A DNA stretch of 51,350 nt from Mycobacterium scrofulaceum (GTDB lineage: Bacteria; Actinomycetota; Actinomycetes; Mycobacteriales; Mycobacteriaceae): positions 1-51,350 of the forward strand of contig NZ_LZJW01000017.1 of NCBI RefSeq assembly GCF_001667885.1. The letters are read 5' to 3'. The notes under the pieces are model-generated. The model did no database searches. It was given only the letters and a program-made list of their open reading frames with translations, and was not told where the DNA came from. A program made the position numbers and the translations under genes. Below, piece after piece: positions 7,889 through 16,395 of the stretch. Position 1 is the first letter of the stretch. Each line of letters opens with the position of its first letter.

Positions 7889-9103
7889 TTATCGGGGGTC
7901 GAACAGCACCGGCACCGACGTCGGCGAACGGAAAACCTGCCCGCGGATGTGCGGGTCGTCCGCGTCGGGGTCGAGCCGCAGGTTGGGCAAGCGGTCGAGC
8001 AAAAGGTTGATGGCGGTGCGCATTTCCAGCCGCGCCAGATGCATGCCGAGGCAGACGTGCACGCCGTGGCCCCAGCCCAGGTGTGCCCTCGGCGCACGGA
8101 AGATGTCGAACCTGTCCGGATCGGGGTAACGGTCTTCCTGCCGGTTGGCGGACCCCAGCATCGGCATCACGGTCGAGCCCGCCGGTATCGGCACGCCACC
8201 GAGTTCGGTGTCGCGGGTGGCCACGCGGGTGATCGTCAGCAGGGGCGGTTCCCAGCGCACACCCTCCTCGATGGCCTGTGGCAGTAGCGACCGGTCCGCG
8301 CGGATGGCATCCAGCTGCGCGGGGTCGGAGAGCAGCGCGAGCAGCAGGCTGCCCAGCGACCGGTACGTCGTTTCCACCCCGGCGGGCAGCAGCAGCCGGA
8401 GGAACGAGTAGATCTCCTCGTCCTCGAGCTTCTCCCCGTCGATCTCGGCCTGGGCCAGAGCGCTGATCAGGTCGTCCTTCGGCTCGGCGCGCCGGGCCGC
8501 GAGGATGGGCGCGAAGTAGTCGCAGAGCGCGGCCGAGGCGGCGAGGCCGCGTTCCGGATTCAGTATCCAACTCAGCAACGAGATCGACCACCGCTGAAAC
8601 TGCGGATAGTCCTCCTCCGGCAGGCCCAACAGACCCGCGATGATCTGACTCGGGTAGTCGAAGGTGAACTCCTTGACCAGGTCGGCCTTGCCGTTCGCCG
8701 CGAACTTGTCGATCAGGCCGTTGCCCACCCGTGAGACGAGCTCGTCCTCCCAGCGCGCCAATGACTTCTGCGAGAACGCCTTCGACACCAGTGACCTCAG
8801 CCGCCCGTGCACCGGTTCGTCCATGCCCAGCATGACGCGCTCCCCGAGCACCGGCCCGAACGCGGCGATGACGGCCGCCGAGGAGAACGTCTCGTTGTCG
8901 CGCAGCATCTGCTGGGCTTCTTCGTGGCGGTACACGATGAAGACCGGTTTGGATTCCTCGTGCGGCATCCCGGAAACGTCCAGGCGCTGAATGGGGTCCT
9001 CGCGGCGCAGCCGCGCCAGTTCCGTGTACGGGTCACGCACGTCTCCCGAGACCGCGTCGTCGAAGGCGCCGAAGTCCTCCAGATCGTCGAATAGCTGCTC
9101 CAT
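7889..9103 (-). CDS. Cytochrome P450
   Basis: 404 residues from ATG 9103, eight bases after the SDR stop; longer frames overlap the SDR and are rejected. The I-helix oxygen-binding motif is AGVETT (241-246), the K-helix ExxR is EGVR (280-283), and the haem loop is GWGHGVHVCLG with Cys351 as axial ligand. The usual Phe of the FGxGxHxC signature is Trp here. There is no transmembrane anchor, as in other bacterial P450s. Neighbouring SDR, AveC-like and ALDH genes suggest hydroxylation of a terpenoid, steroid or polyketide-like lipid. No ferredoxin gene lies in the operon. Confidence 0.94.
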   Translation of the reverse strand: MEQLFDDLEDFGAFDDAVSGDVRDPYTELARLRREDPIQRLDVSGMPHEESKPVFIVYRHEEAQQMLRDNETFSSAAVIAAFGPVLGERVMLGMDEPVHGRLRSLVSKAFSQKSLARWEDELVSRVGNGLIDKFAANGKADLVKEFTFDYPSQIIAGLLGLPEEDYPQFQRWSISLLSWILNPERGLAASAALCDYFAPILAARRAEPKDDLISALAQAEIDGEKLEDEEIYSFLRLLLPAGVETTYRSLGSLLLALLSDPAQLDAIRADRSLLPQAIEEGVRWEPPLLTITRVATRDTELGGVPIPAGSTVMPMLGSANRQEDRYPDPDRFDIFRAPRAHLGWGHGVHVCLGMHLARLEMRTAINLLLDRLPNLRLDPDADDPHIRGQVFRSPTSVPVLFDPR

Positions 9104-9111
9104 ACTTTCGC

Positions 9112-10101
9112 TCAGCCCCCTTGCCTTTCCTTGCGCTTCGCCGCCACCGCGGCCACGCGCTGCAACACCGGCCGCGGTAGCACGCGCGCCGCGAACACCA
9201 TCGCCCGTTGGCCCACTGTCAGCGGCCACGCTCCGTCCCGCATCGAACCCTGTCTGGGTATGCCGAGCACCACCCGCGACACGTGGTGCATGCCAGGAGC
9301 CGGCAGGATCCTGTTGGCGGCCAACAGCATCGAAGCGTCCGGACCAACGCCACGGCGGCGGAAGGGCACCCGGTCATCCAGCGCCTTGACCAGGCCGTCG
9401 GTGAATTTCTCGGGAGGCCTGGCGAGTTTCATCGCGGCCCTGCCCCGGGTGTTCATGGTGGTATGCAACCGTGCGTACGGACCGCCGAAGTCGCGATTGT
9501 CGGTGGTTCCCGCGTCGGTGATGATCGCGGTGTCATAGGTGCCGGCGACCAACACGGTGACGCCCAATCCGAAGGGCGCGATCTCGCACGCCATGGCCTC
9601 TCCCCACCGCTCCAACGCGCCCTTGGCCGCCGAGTACGGCGCGGTGGCCGGCTGGCCGCGTACCCCGGCCGCACTGGAGACCAGGACGATGCGTCCCTCG
9701 CCTGCCGCCCGCATCGACGGCAGCAATGCCTGGGTGAGCGCAACGGGGCCCATGACGTTGGTCTCGAACATCCTGTGCCACAACGCCATATCGGTCTCCT
9801 CCACCATTCCGGCTGCGGAGATCCCGGCGTTGTGCACCAGCGCATAAGGAGCGCCGGCGGTTTCTTCGATGACCTTGGCCGCCGCCGAGATCGATGCGGG
9901 GTCCAACAGGTCGAGCTGCACGCCGACCAGCCGATCGTCGTCTTGACCGGCGCCCGTGGCCTCCCGAAGCGGCGGCATCCCGCGGTCGGGCGTCCGCATC
10001 GCCGCAACCACCCGCCACCCTTCGCGGTACAGGCGCACCGCGGACGCGAACCCCAGACCCCGGGACGCGCCGGTGATGACGACGGCGCGCGGCTCAGCCA
10101 T
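9112..10101 (-). CDS. Short-chain dehydrogenase/reductase
   Basis: 329 residues from ATG 10101 (MAEPRAVVITGASRG). It has the classical SDR glycine motif GASRGLG near residue 10, the NAG motif HNAGISAAG, catalytic Ser in VSSAAGVRG and Tyr-x-x-x-Lys in YSAAKGALE. The C-terminal extension of about 70 residues with a basic end (AAKRKERQGG) is longer than a minimal SDR. The gene overlaps the upstream AveC-like gene by 8 bp, indicating coupled translation. It probably oxidises or reduces a hydroxyl/carbonyl on the same substrate as the downstream P450. Confidence 0.92.
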   Translation of the reverse strand: MAEPRAVVITGASRGLGFASAVRLYREGWRVVAAMRTPDRGMPPLREATGAGQDDDRLVGVQLDLLDPASISAAAKVIEETAGAPYALVHNAGISAAGMVEETDMALWHRMFETNVMGPVALTQALLPSMRAAGEGRIVLVSSAAGVRGQPATAPYSAAKGALERWGEAMACEIAPFGLGVTVLVAGTYDTAIITDAGTTDNRDFGGPYARLHTTMNTRGRAAMKLARPPEKFTDGLVKALDDRVPFRRRGVGPDASMLLAANRILPAPGMHHVSRVVLGIPRQGSMRDGAWPLTVGQRAMVFAARVLPRPVLQRVAAVAAKRKERQGG

Positions 10102-11236
10102 GCACGCTCGGGGTTGCGCAGGCGCCCACACCCGGCGGGGGCGGGTCGACATGAGGCCGCCCCCTAGGCTCGCCGCTCGCCCAGGTCGACCAGATGCCGA
10201 CCGAGTATGGCCCTTGCGCACCCGCCTTCTCGTAATAGCCTTGCGGATCATAGACTTTCGCCTCGGGGTAGGGCCACGGGCACGCAACGGAGGTTGCCGC
10301 ATGGCTGATCTTGATGACCCAGAACCATGCGCCGTAGGCGAAGTAGGACACGTTGATGATGGCGAACATCACCAGGAATGTGCCGAGGACCGGGCGGCTC
10401 GGGAAGATCTTTGCCTTCGCGGCCAGCTTCTCCGCCACCGACTTACCGGTGTCGTCGCGATAGCAGAGGATCGCCGCGGGCACCATCACAAACGTCACCG
10501 AGAACGACTCCCAGATCAGCGGGAACTGGAACGTCGTGCCGGTGAACACCGAGCCCCACGGAATCACCTGGGAGTAGATGTACATACCCCAGTGGATGAG
10601 GGTGTTCTCCAAAAACGCATCCATGACAAAGCCGATCACCATGGTGACCAGGCCGAGGCAAACCAAGGGGTGTCGCGACACGAAAGCCCCGGGCCCGTAT
10701 TTGGCCTGTAGCCTCCGCAAAATCCAGACCGCAGGGAAGTAAGGGCCGAAATAGAACATGACGTAGCCGAACACCACGAACGGCTCGACGGTTGGCGACA
10801 ACGAGACGAGCGGCCAAGACTCCGGCCAGTGAACGAGGTCAGGGTTGTAGACCGCGAACGGCGACCAGTTCATGATCGGGTCCTGCCACACGATCAGCGT
10901 GGTGCACAGGAACATCAACATCACCGAGCTGCCCGGATTGCGCCGCCAGCCCCTGATGAACACCACCAGCAGCACGATCAACGCCACCACGGTGGCCCAG
11001 TCCAGGAATCCGATGTAGTCGAGCCCGAACGCGAACTTCACCGGACGCGGCCGACCTTGCACGTTCGGGTTGGCCACGCGCGGGTCGAGGGCGACGCGGC
11101 AGTTCGCGATGAAAAACAACACGAACGCGGCGAGGGCGCCGCCGGCGATCCGGCCACCCCAGCCCCGCCTCTCCGCGCGTCCCGTGAGCGCGGGATCTTG
11201 TTGCGCGGCAAGGGGCGCGGATTGATCAGTGCTCAT
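10094..11236 (-). CDS. AveC-like (spirocyclase AveC family) membrane protein
   Basis: 380 residues from ATG 11236. Seven or so hydrophobic stretches are visible, beginning with IAGGALAAFVLFFIANCRV. Conserved-looking blocks include WQDPIMNWSPFAVYNP, FVVFGYVMFYFGPYFP, DAFLENTLIHWGMYIY and TFQFPLIWESFSV, the pattern I associate with the mycobacterial proteins annotated as spirocyclase AveC family. In Streptomyces avermitilis AveC acts in spiroketal formation of avermectin; whether mycobacterial members catalyse any cyclisation is unknown. It lies between a solute-binding-fold protein gene and an SDR/P450 pair. A role as a membrane enzyme on a lipid-like substrate is inference. Confidence 0.78.
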   Translation of the reverse strand: MSTDQSAPLAAQQDPALTGRAERRGWGGRIAGGALAAFVLFFIANCRVALDPRVANPNVQGRPRPVKFAFGLDYIGFLDWATVVALIVLLVVFIRGWRRNPGSSVMLMFLCTTLIVWQDPIMNWSPFAVYNPDLVHWPESWPLVSLSPTVEPFVVFGYVMFYFGPYFPAVWILRRLQAKYGPGAFVSRHPLVCLGLVTMVIGFVMDAFLENTLIHWGMYIYSQVIPWGSVFTGTTFQFPLIWESFSVTFVMVPAAILCYRDDTGKSVAEKLAAKAKIFPSRPVLGTFLVMFAIINVSYFAYGAWFWVIKISHAATSVACPWPYPEAKVYDPQGYYEKAGAQGPYSVGIWSTWASGEPRGRPHVDPPPPGVGACATPSVHG

Positions 11237-11247
11237 GTCGTTGCGCC

Positions 11248-12360
11248 TCACTCTCCGAAGCGATCGACCAGGTGCGAGTTGGTGCCGTCGGCGTCCAGCG
11301 TGCGGGCGACCAGATACCCGGCGCCCATCCACGCGCGGCGCGTCCACTTCCCGAAGGACACGCGTGTGCCGGGGGCGCCCGATGCGGCGGGCATCATCTT
11401 CACGCGCTCCAATGCCTCCTTGACCCCGCGCGGGCTGAGCGGATGGGCATCGCCGAACGCGCGGACGAGCGTGGCGGCGACGTCATGGTTGACCACCGAC
11501 ACGCAATACTCGGGCCGGCTGCCGTCGTATTTCTTCGCGTAACGGTCAAGGAAGTCCTGGCCGAGCCGGTTGTCCTCGTCGTACTGGTCGACCCCGACCC
11601 AGCCCATGAACGCGCTCCACATGATCGGGTTCACCCAGGCGTTCTGGAATGCGGTGGTGGTGAATCGCGGTGGATCCCAATCCACGGCCTCAAGCGCGGG
11701 GTTGATGAAGACGACGCCGAAGCCGAAGCCCAAATGCACGATCGCTTCGGCCTTGGCCTCGTGCAGCGTGCGGACGGCGTCGTTGATGTCGTGCGCGGTC
11801 TGGGCGATCGCCACCTCCGCGACGATGCGAATGCCCTTGCGGCGGCAGGCGCTTCGGAGGTTCTTCAGGTAGCTTTCACCGATCAGGTTCTGCTCCACGA
11901 GGACACCGATTTCGGATAGCCCACGCTTGGCGACCAGGTCGGCGATGAAGATCGGCTCATCGGTCATCGAGCCCTGCGGGAAGGCGAACGTCCATTCGCC
12001 CAGCCAGTCGTCGGTCCCGGTGACGCTGATCGCCGGCACCTTGAACCGCTCCTCGATCGCCTCGCGGGTGGGCACGCAGTTGTCGGTGATGTGCGGCCCG
12101 AACACCACCAGGCAGCCCTCGTCGACGAGCTCGCCGAACGCGTCGATCACCGCCTTGACCGAACCCTTGGGCAGGCCCTCCACCTCGCGGTAGATCATGT
12201 GCACGGGGCGATCGATCAGGCCCTGTTCCAAGGCTTCTTCGAAGACCAGGTCGAAGCATCGCGTGAAACTGGCCATCAATTCCTCGGGGAAGCCCGGTGG
12301 CAGCGTGAAGTCCATCAGGTAGCCGACCTTGATCGGCTCAGCGCTGCTTTCGTAGGACAT
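11248..12360 (-). CDS. Type-1 periplasmic-binding-fold (branched-chain amino-acid type) protein without signal peptide
   Basis: 370 residues from ATG 12360 (MSYESSAEPIKVGYLMDF). The body follows the LivJ/AmiC-type Venus-flytrap pattern: an N-terminal beta-strand IKVGYLMD, GCLVVFGPHITDNC, the mid-hinge LSEIGVLVEQNLIGESYLKNL and AEAIVHLGFGFGVV. Unusually, there is no signal peptide or lipobox and no permease or ATPase gene nearby, so the protein is predicted to be cytoplasmic. It may act as a ligand sensor or carrier for the pathway rather than as a transporter subunit. First gene of the leftward operon running to the aldehyde dehydrogenase; a putative operator lies 39 bp upstream. Confidence 0.85.
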   Translation of the reverse strand: MSYESSAEPIKVGYLMDFTLPPGFPEELMASFTRCFDLVFEEALEQGLIDRPVHMIYREVEGLPKGSVKAVIDAFGELVDEGCLVVFGPHITDNCVPTREAIEERFKVPAISVTGTDDWLGEWTFAFPQGSMTDEPIFIADLVAKRGLSEIGVLVEQNLIGESYLKNLRSACRRKGIRIVAEVAIAQTAHDINDAVRTLHEAKAEAIVHLGFGFGVVFINPALEAVDWDPPRFTTTAFQNAWVNPIMWSAFMGWVGVDQYDEDNRLGQDFLDRYAKKYDGSRPEYCVSVVNHDVAATLVRAFGDAHPLSPRGVKEALERVKMMPAASGAPGTRVSFGKWTRRAWMGAGYLVARTLDADGTNSHLVDRFGE

Positions 12361-12398
12361 CGGACCTCCCGAACTTCACGCGCGCGGGCTCGTTGTAA

Positions 12399-12412
12399 AC
12401 CTAATATTTGTT
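12399..12412. promoter_or_regulatory. Putative TetR-type operator, site 1
   Basis: ACCTAATATTTGTT: half-site ACCTAAT facing AACAAAT (reverse complement of the right half). It lies 39 bp upstream of the binding-protein gene and resembles four other sites at 13330, 15119, 18197 and 19565. It is the weakest match, with T instead of A at the fourth position. Confidence 0.5.
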
Positions 12413-12444
12413 CAGACCCTAGCGGCGGCCGTTTGCAGCGTCAA

Positions 12445-13287
12445 TCATCCGCCCGGGCCGCCCAGATAGATCCCGATCATCTCGCCCAGCGCCCGGCCCA
12501 CCGCCACATCGTCGGTGAGCGGCCCCGCGATCGCGGCCCGAGCCGCCTCCCGCATGGTGAGGCCCTCGGCCACCAGCCTGCCCGCGGCGATCAGCACGCG
12601 GGTCGACGCGACCTCGCGCAGCCCGCCGGTTTCCAGCCGGCGGATGGCCTGCCCCAAGCGCACCAGCTCCGCCGCGGTGGCGTCGTCCACGCCGGCCTCG
12701 TGCGCGACGATTCCCTCTTCGACATCGGCTGCGGGAAAACCGAATTCGATGGCAACCATTCGCTGCCGGGTCGAATCCTTGAGGTCTTTCAGCACACTCT
12801 GGTAACCGGGGTTGTACGAGACCACCAGGCCGAACCCGGGCGCCGCGTCCAGCGTGACGCCGAGGCGCTCGATCGGCAGCTGCCGCCGGTGATCCGCGAG
12901 CGGATGCAGGACGACGGTGGTGTCTTGCCGGGCTTCCACCACCTCGTCGAGGTAGCAGATAGCCCCTTCGCGCACCGCCCGAGTCAGCGGCCCGTCCACC
13001 CATACGGTTTCGCCGCCCTGCAGCAGGTACCGGCCGACCAGGTCGGCCGTCGTGAGGTCGTCGTGGCAGGCCACGGTGATCAGCGGCCGGCCGAGATCGT
13101 GCGCCATCGCCTCGACGAATCGGGTCTTGCCACAGCCCGTGGGCCCCTTCAAAACCAGCGCGAGGCCCTGGCGATACGCCGCCTTGAAAACGGCTTCCTC
13201 GCCGCCGATCGCCTTGTAATAGGGGCGTGCCCCCTCGGCCTCGGGCATCACGCCGTTCCGGCGCACCAGCCCGGACTCGTTGGCCAT
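12445..13287 (-). CDS. MoxR-type AAA ATPase, CbbQ/NirQ/NorQ subfamily
   Basis: 280 residues from ATG 13287 with an AGAGGGGA site. Walker A is GPTGCGKT (48-55), Walker B CYLDEV (111-116), and an arginine-finger/sensor region follows in DSTRQRMVAIEF. The C-terminal segment (LRRLETGG-like, VLIAAGRLVAEG) fits the CbbQ C-terminal domain. CbbQ and NorQ proteins work with VWA partners (CbbO, NorD) to remodel or metallate enzymes such as Rubisco and NO reductase. The adjacent upstream gene encodes such a VWA protein, so this is a complete Q/D-type pair. Its client enzyme is not obvious; the P450s, FadEs and AveC-like protein nearby are candidates by context only. Confidence 0.9.
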   Translation of the reverse strand: MANESGLVRRNGVMPEAEGARPYYKAIGGEEAVFKAAYRQGLALVLKGPTGCGKTRFVEAMAHDLGRPLITVACHDDLTTADLVGRYLLQGGETVWVDGPLTRAVREGAICYLDEVVEARQDTTVVLHPLADHRRQLPIERLGVTLDAAPGFGLVVSYNPGYQSVLKDLKDSTRQRMVAIEFGFPAADVEEGIVAHEAGVDDATAAELVRLGQAIRRLETGGLREVASTRVLIAAGRLVAEGLTMREAARAAIAGPLTDDVAVGRALGEMIGIYLGGPGG

Positions 13288-13329
13288 AGCATCCCCTCTG
13301 CTACCCACGGTGCACGAAGCCTATAGCGG

Positions 13330-13343
13330 AACAGATCTTTGTT
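13330..13343. promoter_or_regulatory. Putative TetR-type operator, site 2
   Basis: AACAGATCTTTGTT, half-sites AACAGAT and AACAAAG, 43 bp upstream of the AAA ATPase gene in a distinctly AT-rich gap after the VWA stop. Its presence suggests that the ATPase has its own promoter in addition to any read-through from the VWA gene. Confidence 0.6.
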
Positions 13344-13395
13344 TCAAGCTTGCTGGCAAGCGCGTTTAGACTCAAGAATCGATTTCCACGCCGCG

Positions 13396-15087
13396 TCATG
13401 ACGCCCGGTGCCGGACCTCGGCCGAACGCAGCGCGGACCGGAACAATGGGCCGATCACGCCCGCGAGTTGGTCCGGGCGCGCGATCGTGGCGTGCGCGGC
13501 GTTGCCGAACACCCGGCGCAGCGAGAGGACGTCGGTGCCCGCGCCGATGGTCAGGCACACGCAGCCGGTGCCGCGGCGGCGGGCCTCGGCCAAGGCTCGA
13601 CGCGCGTCGGCGGCGCCGTAGGCCCGCTCGTAGCCGTGGTCGTAGGCCAGCCCGTCGGAGAGCACCACCAGCAGCCGCCGCGATGTACCGCCGCGCGCCT
13701 CCAGCACCGCCGACCCGTGCCGGATGGCGGCACCGAGGCGCGAATAAGCGCCCGGCTCAAGGCTGTTGAGCCTCCGCATGACTCGGGCGTCCAAACGGTC
13801 GTCGAATCGCTTGACCGGCACCATGTTCACCGCGCGCCGGCCCTGCGAGTAGTAGGCGTAGAGCGCGACCCGGTCGCCCAGGTCGTGCAGCGCGACCGCC
13901 AGGTTGGCGACCGCCGTGCGCTGCTGCTCGTGCACCGTGCGCCCAACCGTGCCGGGCTCCGCGGCCGAGCCCGAGACATCGAGCAGCAGCAACACCGACA
14001 GATCCCGTCGGCGCCGCAGGCTGTCGAGGTACACCGCCTCGTCGGGCACCGACCCCGCCAGCACCTCGACGCGGGCCTCGACCGCCGCGTCGATGTCGAT
14101 GTCGTCGCCCTGCGCCTGCCGGTGGCGGCGGTGCAGGCCCATCCCCAGCCGCGCCAGCGGGCGACGCACGCTGATGGCGGCTTCGATCGCGTGCGTCGCC
14201 GACGGTTTGATCTCCGCGTCGATCTCGCGCACGGTGCACCACGCCGGCCGGTACATCCTGCGCCCGGCGTCCCATTCCGGGTAGGTGACGCCGTCCGTGG
14301 GCCCCGCTCGGTCCGCGCCGTCCTCGCCCGAGGTGGCGGCCAGCGACGTCACCGCGTGCGGCCCGCGCTTGGCGGAGTTGGTCCGGTGCGTCGGGGCGTC
14401 CGCGCCTGGCGGTCCGCCGCCACTGGCGGTCTTGCGCGCCGACGAGAGCATCTTCTTCAGCCACTTGCCAATGAAACCCCCGCCACCCACCGGGCTGGTG
14501 AACATGTCGGGATCGTCGGAACCGTCGGCCTCGTCGTCATCGAGTTCTTTCAATTCGTCGGTGTCGTTGCTCCTCGGGACATGCCCGGGCTGTTCCGTGT
14601 CCCGCTGTTCGGCCGCCCGCGCGTAGGTGGCCAGCACCTTCGCCGCGCGGAGGACCCCGAATTCCGGTGCGGCATCGGCAATGGCGACCCGCCCCTTCGC
14701 GATTCGCAGCGAAGCGGCGGGCGAATCGCTGCGCCCCGCCGTGTCGGGGTCGCCCAGCGACGCCAGAACCCCCGGCAACAGGTCGGCATTGGCGACGAGC
14801 GCGCGGCGCCCCTCCACCGCCAGGTACCGCTTGGCCACCCGGGGGCGGCGCAGCAGGCGACGCATCACGTCGGGATCCAGGCTGCCGGCCGCGATCATCG
14901 ACGCCTGCACGGCGACGGCTTCGAGCTGCCGGCGGGGGCTCGCACCCGCATCGATGTGGATCGTCTGGCCGTCGGTCCACGACGGTTCGCCCGGACGCAG
15001 TTCGGCCACCGCCACGGCTCGGCCCGCCAGCGCGGACGCGAGCATGCCCAGGCCCGGCAGGCGGTCACCGCGAACGTCGGTCGACAC
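13396..15087 (-). CDS. VWA-domain protein, NorD/CbbO-like
   Basis: 563 residues from GTG 15087, which has GGAG at a good distance; an in-frame TTG at 15123 would run into the operator at 15119 and is less likely. The C-terminal half is a von Willebrand A domain with a MIDAS DVSGSAAE motif preceded by LSVLLLL, and the later threonine/aspartate loops (VVLSDGLAYDHGYE). The middle is acidic and low in complexity (ELDDDEADGSDDPD), as in NorD/CbbO proteins. It is the expected partner of the AAA ATPase immediately downstream. Such VWA subunits recruit the client enzyme. Divergently transcribed from the FadE operon. Confidence 0.88.
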   Translation of the reverse strand: MSTDVRGDRLPGLGMLASALAGRAVAVAELRPGEPSWTDGQTIHIDAGASPRRQLEAVAVQASMIAAGSLDPDVMRRLLRRPRVAKRYLAVEGRRALVANADLLPGVLASLGDPDTAGRSDSPAASLRIAKGRVAIADAAPEFGVLRAAKVLATYARAAEQRDTEQPGHVPRSNDTDELKELDDDEADGSDDPDMFTSPVGGGGFIGKWLKKMLSSARKTASGGGPPGADAPTHRTNSAKRGPHAVTSLAATSGEDGADRAGPTDGVTYPEWDAGRRMYRPAWCTVREIDAEIKPSATHAIEAAISVRRPLARLGMGLHRRHRQAQGDDIDIDAAVEARVEVLAGSVPDEAVYLDSLRRRRDLSVLLLLDVSGSAAEPGTVGRTVHEQQRTAVANLAVALHDLGDRVALYAYYSQGRRAVNMVPVKRFDDRLDARVMRRLNSLEPGAYSRLGAAIRHGSAVLEARGGTSRRLLVVLSDGLAYDHGYERAYGAADARRALAEARRRGTGCVCLTIGAGTDVLSLRRVFGNAAHATIARPDQLAGVIGPLFRSALRSAEVRHRAS

Positions 15088-15118
15088 GCTCGATCTCCGA
15101 ACCGCTTGGACTCCATTG

Positions 15119-15132
15119 ACCAAATATCTGTT
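15119..15132. promoter_or_regulatory. Putative TetR-type operator, site 3 (divergent promoter)
   Basis: ACCAAATATCTGTT, half-sites ACCAAAT and AACAGAT. It sits between the divergent VWA gene (32 bp to its GTG) and the first FadE gene (118 bp to its GTG), so one bound repressor could control both directions. Confidence 0.65.
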
Positions 15133-15249
15133 CCACGGTAGAGCCCGGCGCCGCCGCAGTCAATCAGGGCAACACCGACGTTGTTGACCGGCTATCCGCT
15201 CGACCGTAAAGTCCGGCTAGGTCGCAAATTCACCAGGGAACAAGGAAAA

Positions 15250-16395
15250 GTGGACTTTTCATACCCGGCGGAAGTGGAGCAGTTCCGCGTCGAGCTGCGC
15301 GACTGGCTATCGGACAACCTGACCGACGAGCTGGTGGCCGCCCGCCGGCCCGCCGGACGCGACGACGCCGCCATCGAGATGCTGCGCGCCTGGAGCGCGA
15401 CAATGGCCGACGCGGGCTGGGCCGCGGTCTCGTGGCCCCGCGAGTACGGCGGCCGCGGCGCGACGATTCTCGAGCAACTGGTGTACACCGAGGAAACCAC
15501 GCGAGCCCGAGCCCCGATGCCGCTCAACGTCATTGGGCTGAACAACATCGCGCCGGCGATCATGCAATATGGCACCGAAGACCAGAAACTCACCCTGCTC
15601 CCCCGCATGATGCGTGCCGACGACATCTGGTGCCAAGGGATGTCAGAGCCCGAAGCGGGTTCTGACCTCGCAGCACTGCGCACCCGCGCCGTCCGCGACG
15701 GTGACGACTTCGTCGTCAACGGTCAGAAGATCTGGACCTCGTTGGGGCATCGTGCGGACTGGTGCCAGCTCTACGTGCGCACCGACCCCGAAGCGCCCAA
15801 GCACAAGGGCATCTCCTGCCTGATCGTCGACATGACACTGCCGGGCATCGAAGTCCGCCCGCTGGTGACGCTGAACGGTGAAGCCGACTTCGCCGAGGTC
15901 TTCTTTCACGACGTGCGCGTGCCGGCGGACGCGCTGCTCGGACCACTCAACGCGGGCTGGCAGGTGGCGACCACCACACTCAGCCACGAGCGGGCCGGGG
16001 CAGCCCGGCTGTACGCCGAAATGCAGGTGCGGCTCGAGGAATTGACCGACGACATCGCCACACACACCGATGCGCTCGACGATCCCGTGACGTTGCGGCG
16101 CCTCGGCGAAATCGCTTTGCGCATCAAGTATTTGGAAGTCCTGTGCCAACGGTCGATCTCGGCCGCGCTACACGGCGGTGACGCCTTCGGAACGGCAAGC
16201 CTCGCCAAGACCGTGTGGGGCGAGATCGGACAGGACATGGCCGCGCTGGCCTTCGACGTGCTGGGCATCAGCGGCGCCGGCGCGCCGTGGGCGAACTACC
16301 GCCTGACGTCGCGGTCGCTGACCATTGCGGGCGGCACCAGTCAGATCAACAAGAACATCACCGCCCAGCGGGTACTCGGGTTGCCGCGCAAATGA
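15250..16395 (+). CDS. Acyl-CoA dehydrogenase, FadE-type subunit 1
   Basis: 381 residues from GTG 15250, with AAGGAAAA just upstream; the longer frame from TTG 15181 lacks a ribosome site. Acyl-CoA dehydrogenase features include WCQGMSEPEAGSDLAALRT and the C-terminal TIAGGTSQINKNITAQRVLG. In this last block the catalytic Glu of the usual YEGT motif is replaced (AGGTSQ), which is what is seen in one subunit of the heteromeric (alpha2beta2) mycobacterial enzymes used in sterol side-chain and ring degradation. The 4-bp ATGA overlap with the second FadE supports a heteromeric complex. Uses FAD; substrate unknown. Confidence 0.9.
   Translation: MDFSYPAEVEQFRVELRDWLSDNLTDELVAARRPAGRDDAAIEMLRAWSATMADAGWAAVSWPREYGGRGATILEQLVYTEETTRARAPMPLNVIGLNNIAPAIMQYGTEDQKLTLLPRMMRADDIWCQGMSEPEAGSDLAALRTRAVRDGDDFVVNGQKIWTSLGHRADWCQLYVRTDPEAPKHKGISCLIVDMTLPGIEVRPLVTLNGEADFAEVFFHDVRVPADALLGPLNAGWQVATTTLSHERAGAARLYAEMQVRLEELTDDIATHTDALDDPVTLRRLGEIALRIKYLEVLCQRSISAALHGGDAFGTASLAKTVWGEIGQDMAALAFDVLGISGAGAPWANYRLTSRSLTIAGGTSQINKNITAQRVLGLPRK

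Noticed and set aside
13340..13357. KstR2-like CAAGCTTG sequence
   Set aside because: The half-sites lack the two-base spacer of the KstR2 consensus and overlap a better TetR-type dyad.
13408..15141. Forward 577-residue frame opposite the VWA gene
   Set aside because: The reverse strand carries a MIDAS motif and a partner ATPase; the forward frame has only low-complexity R/H/V sequence.
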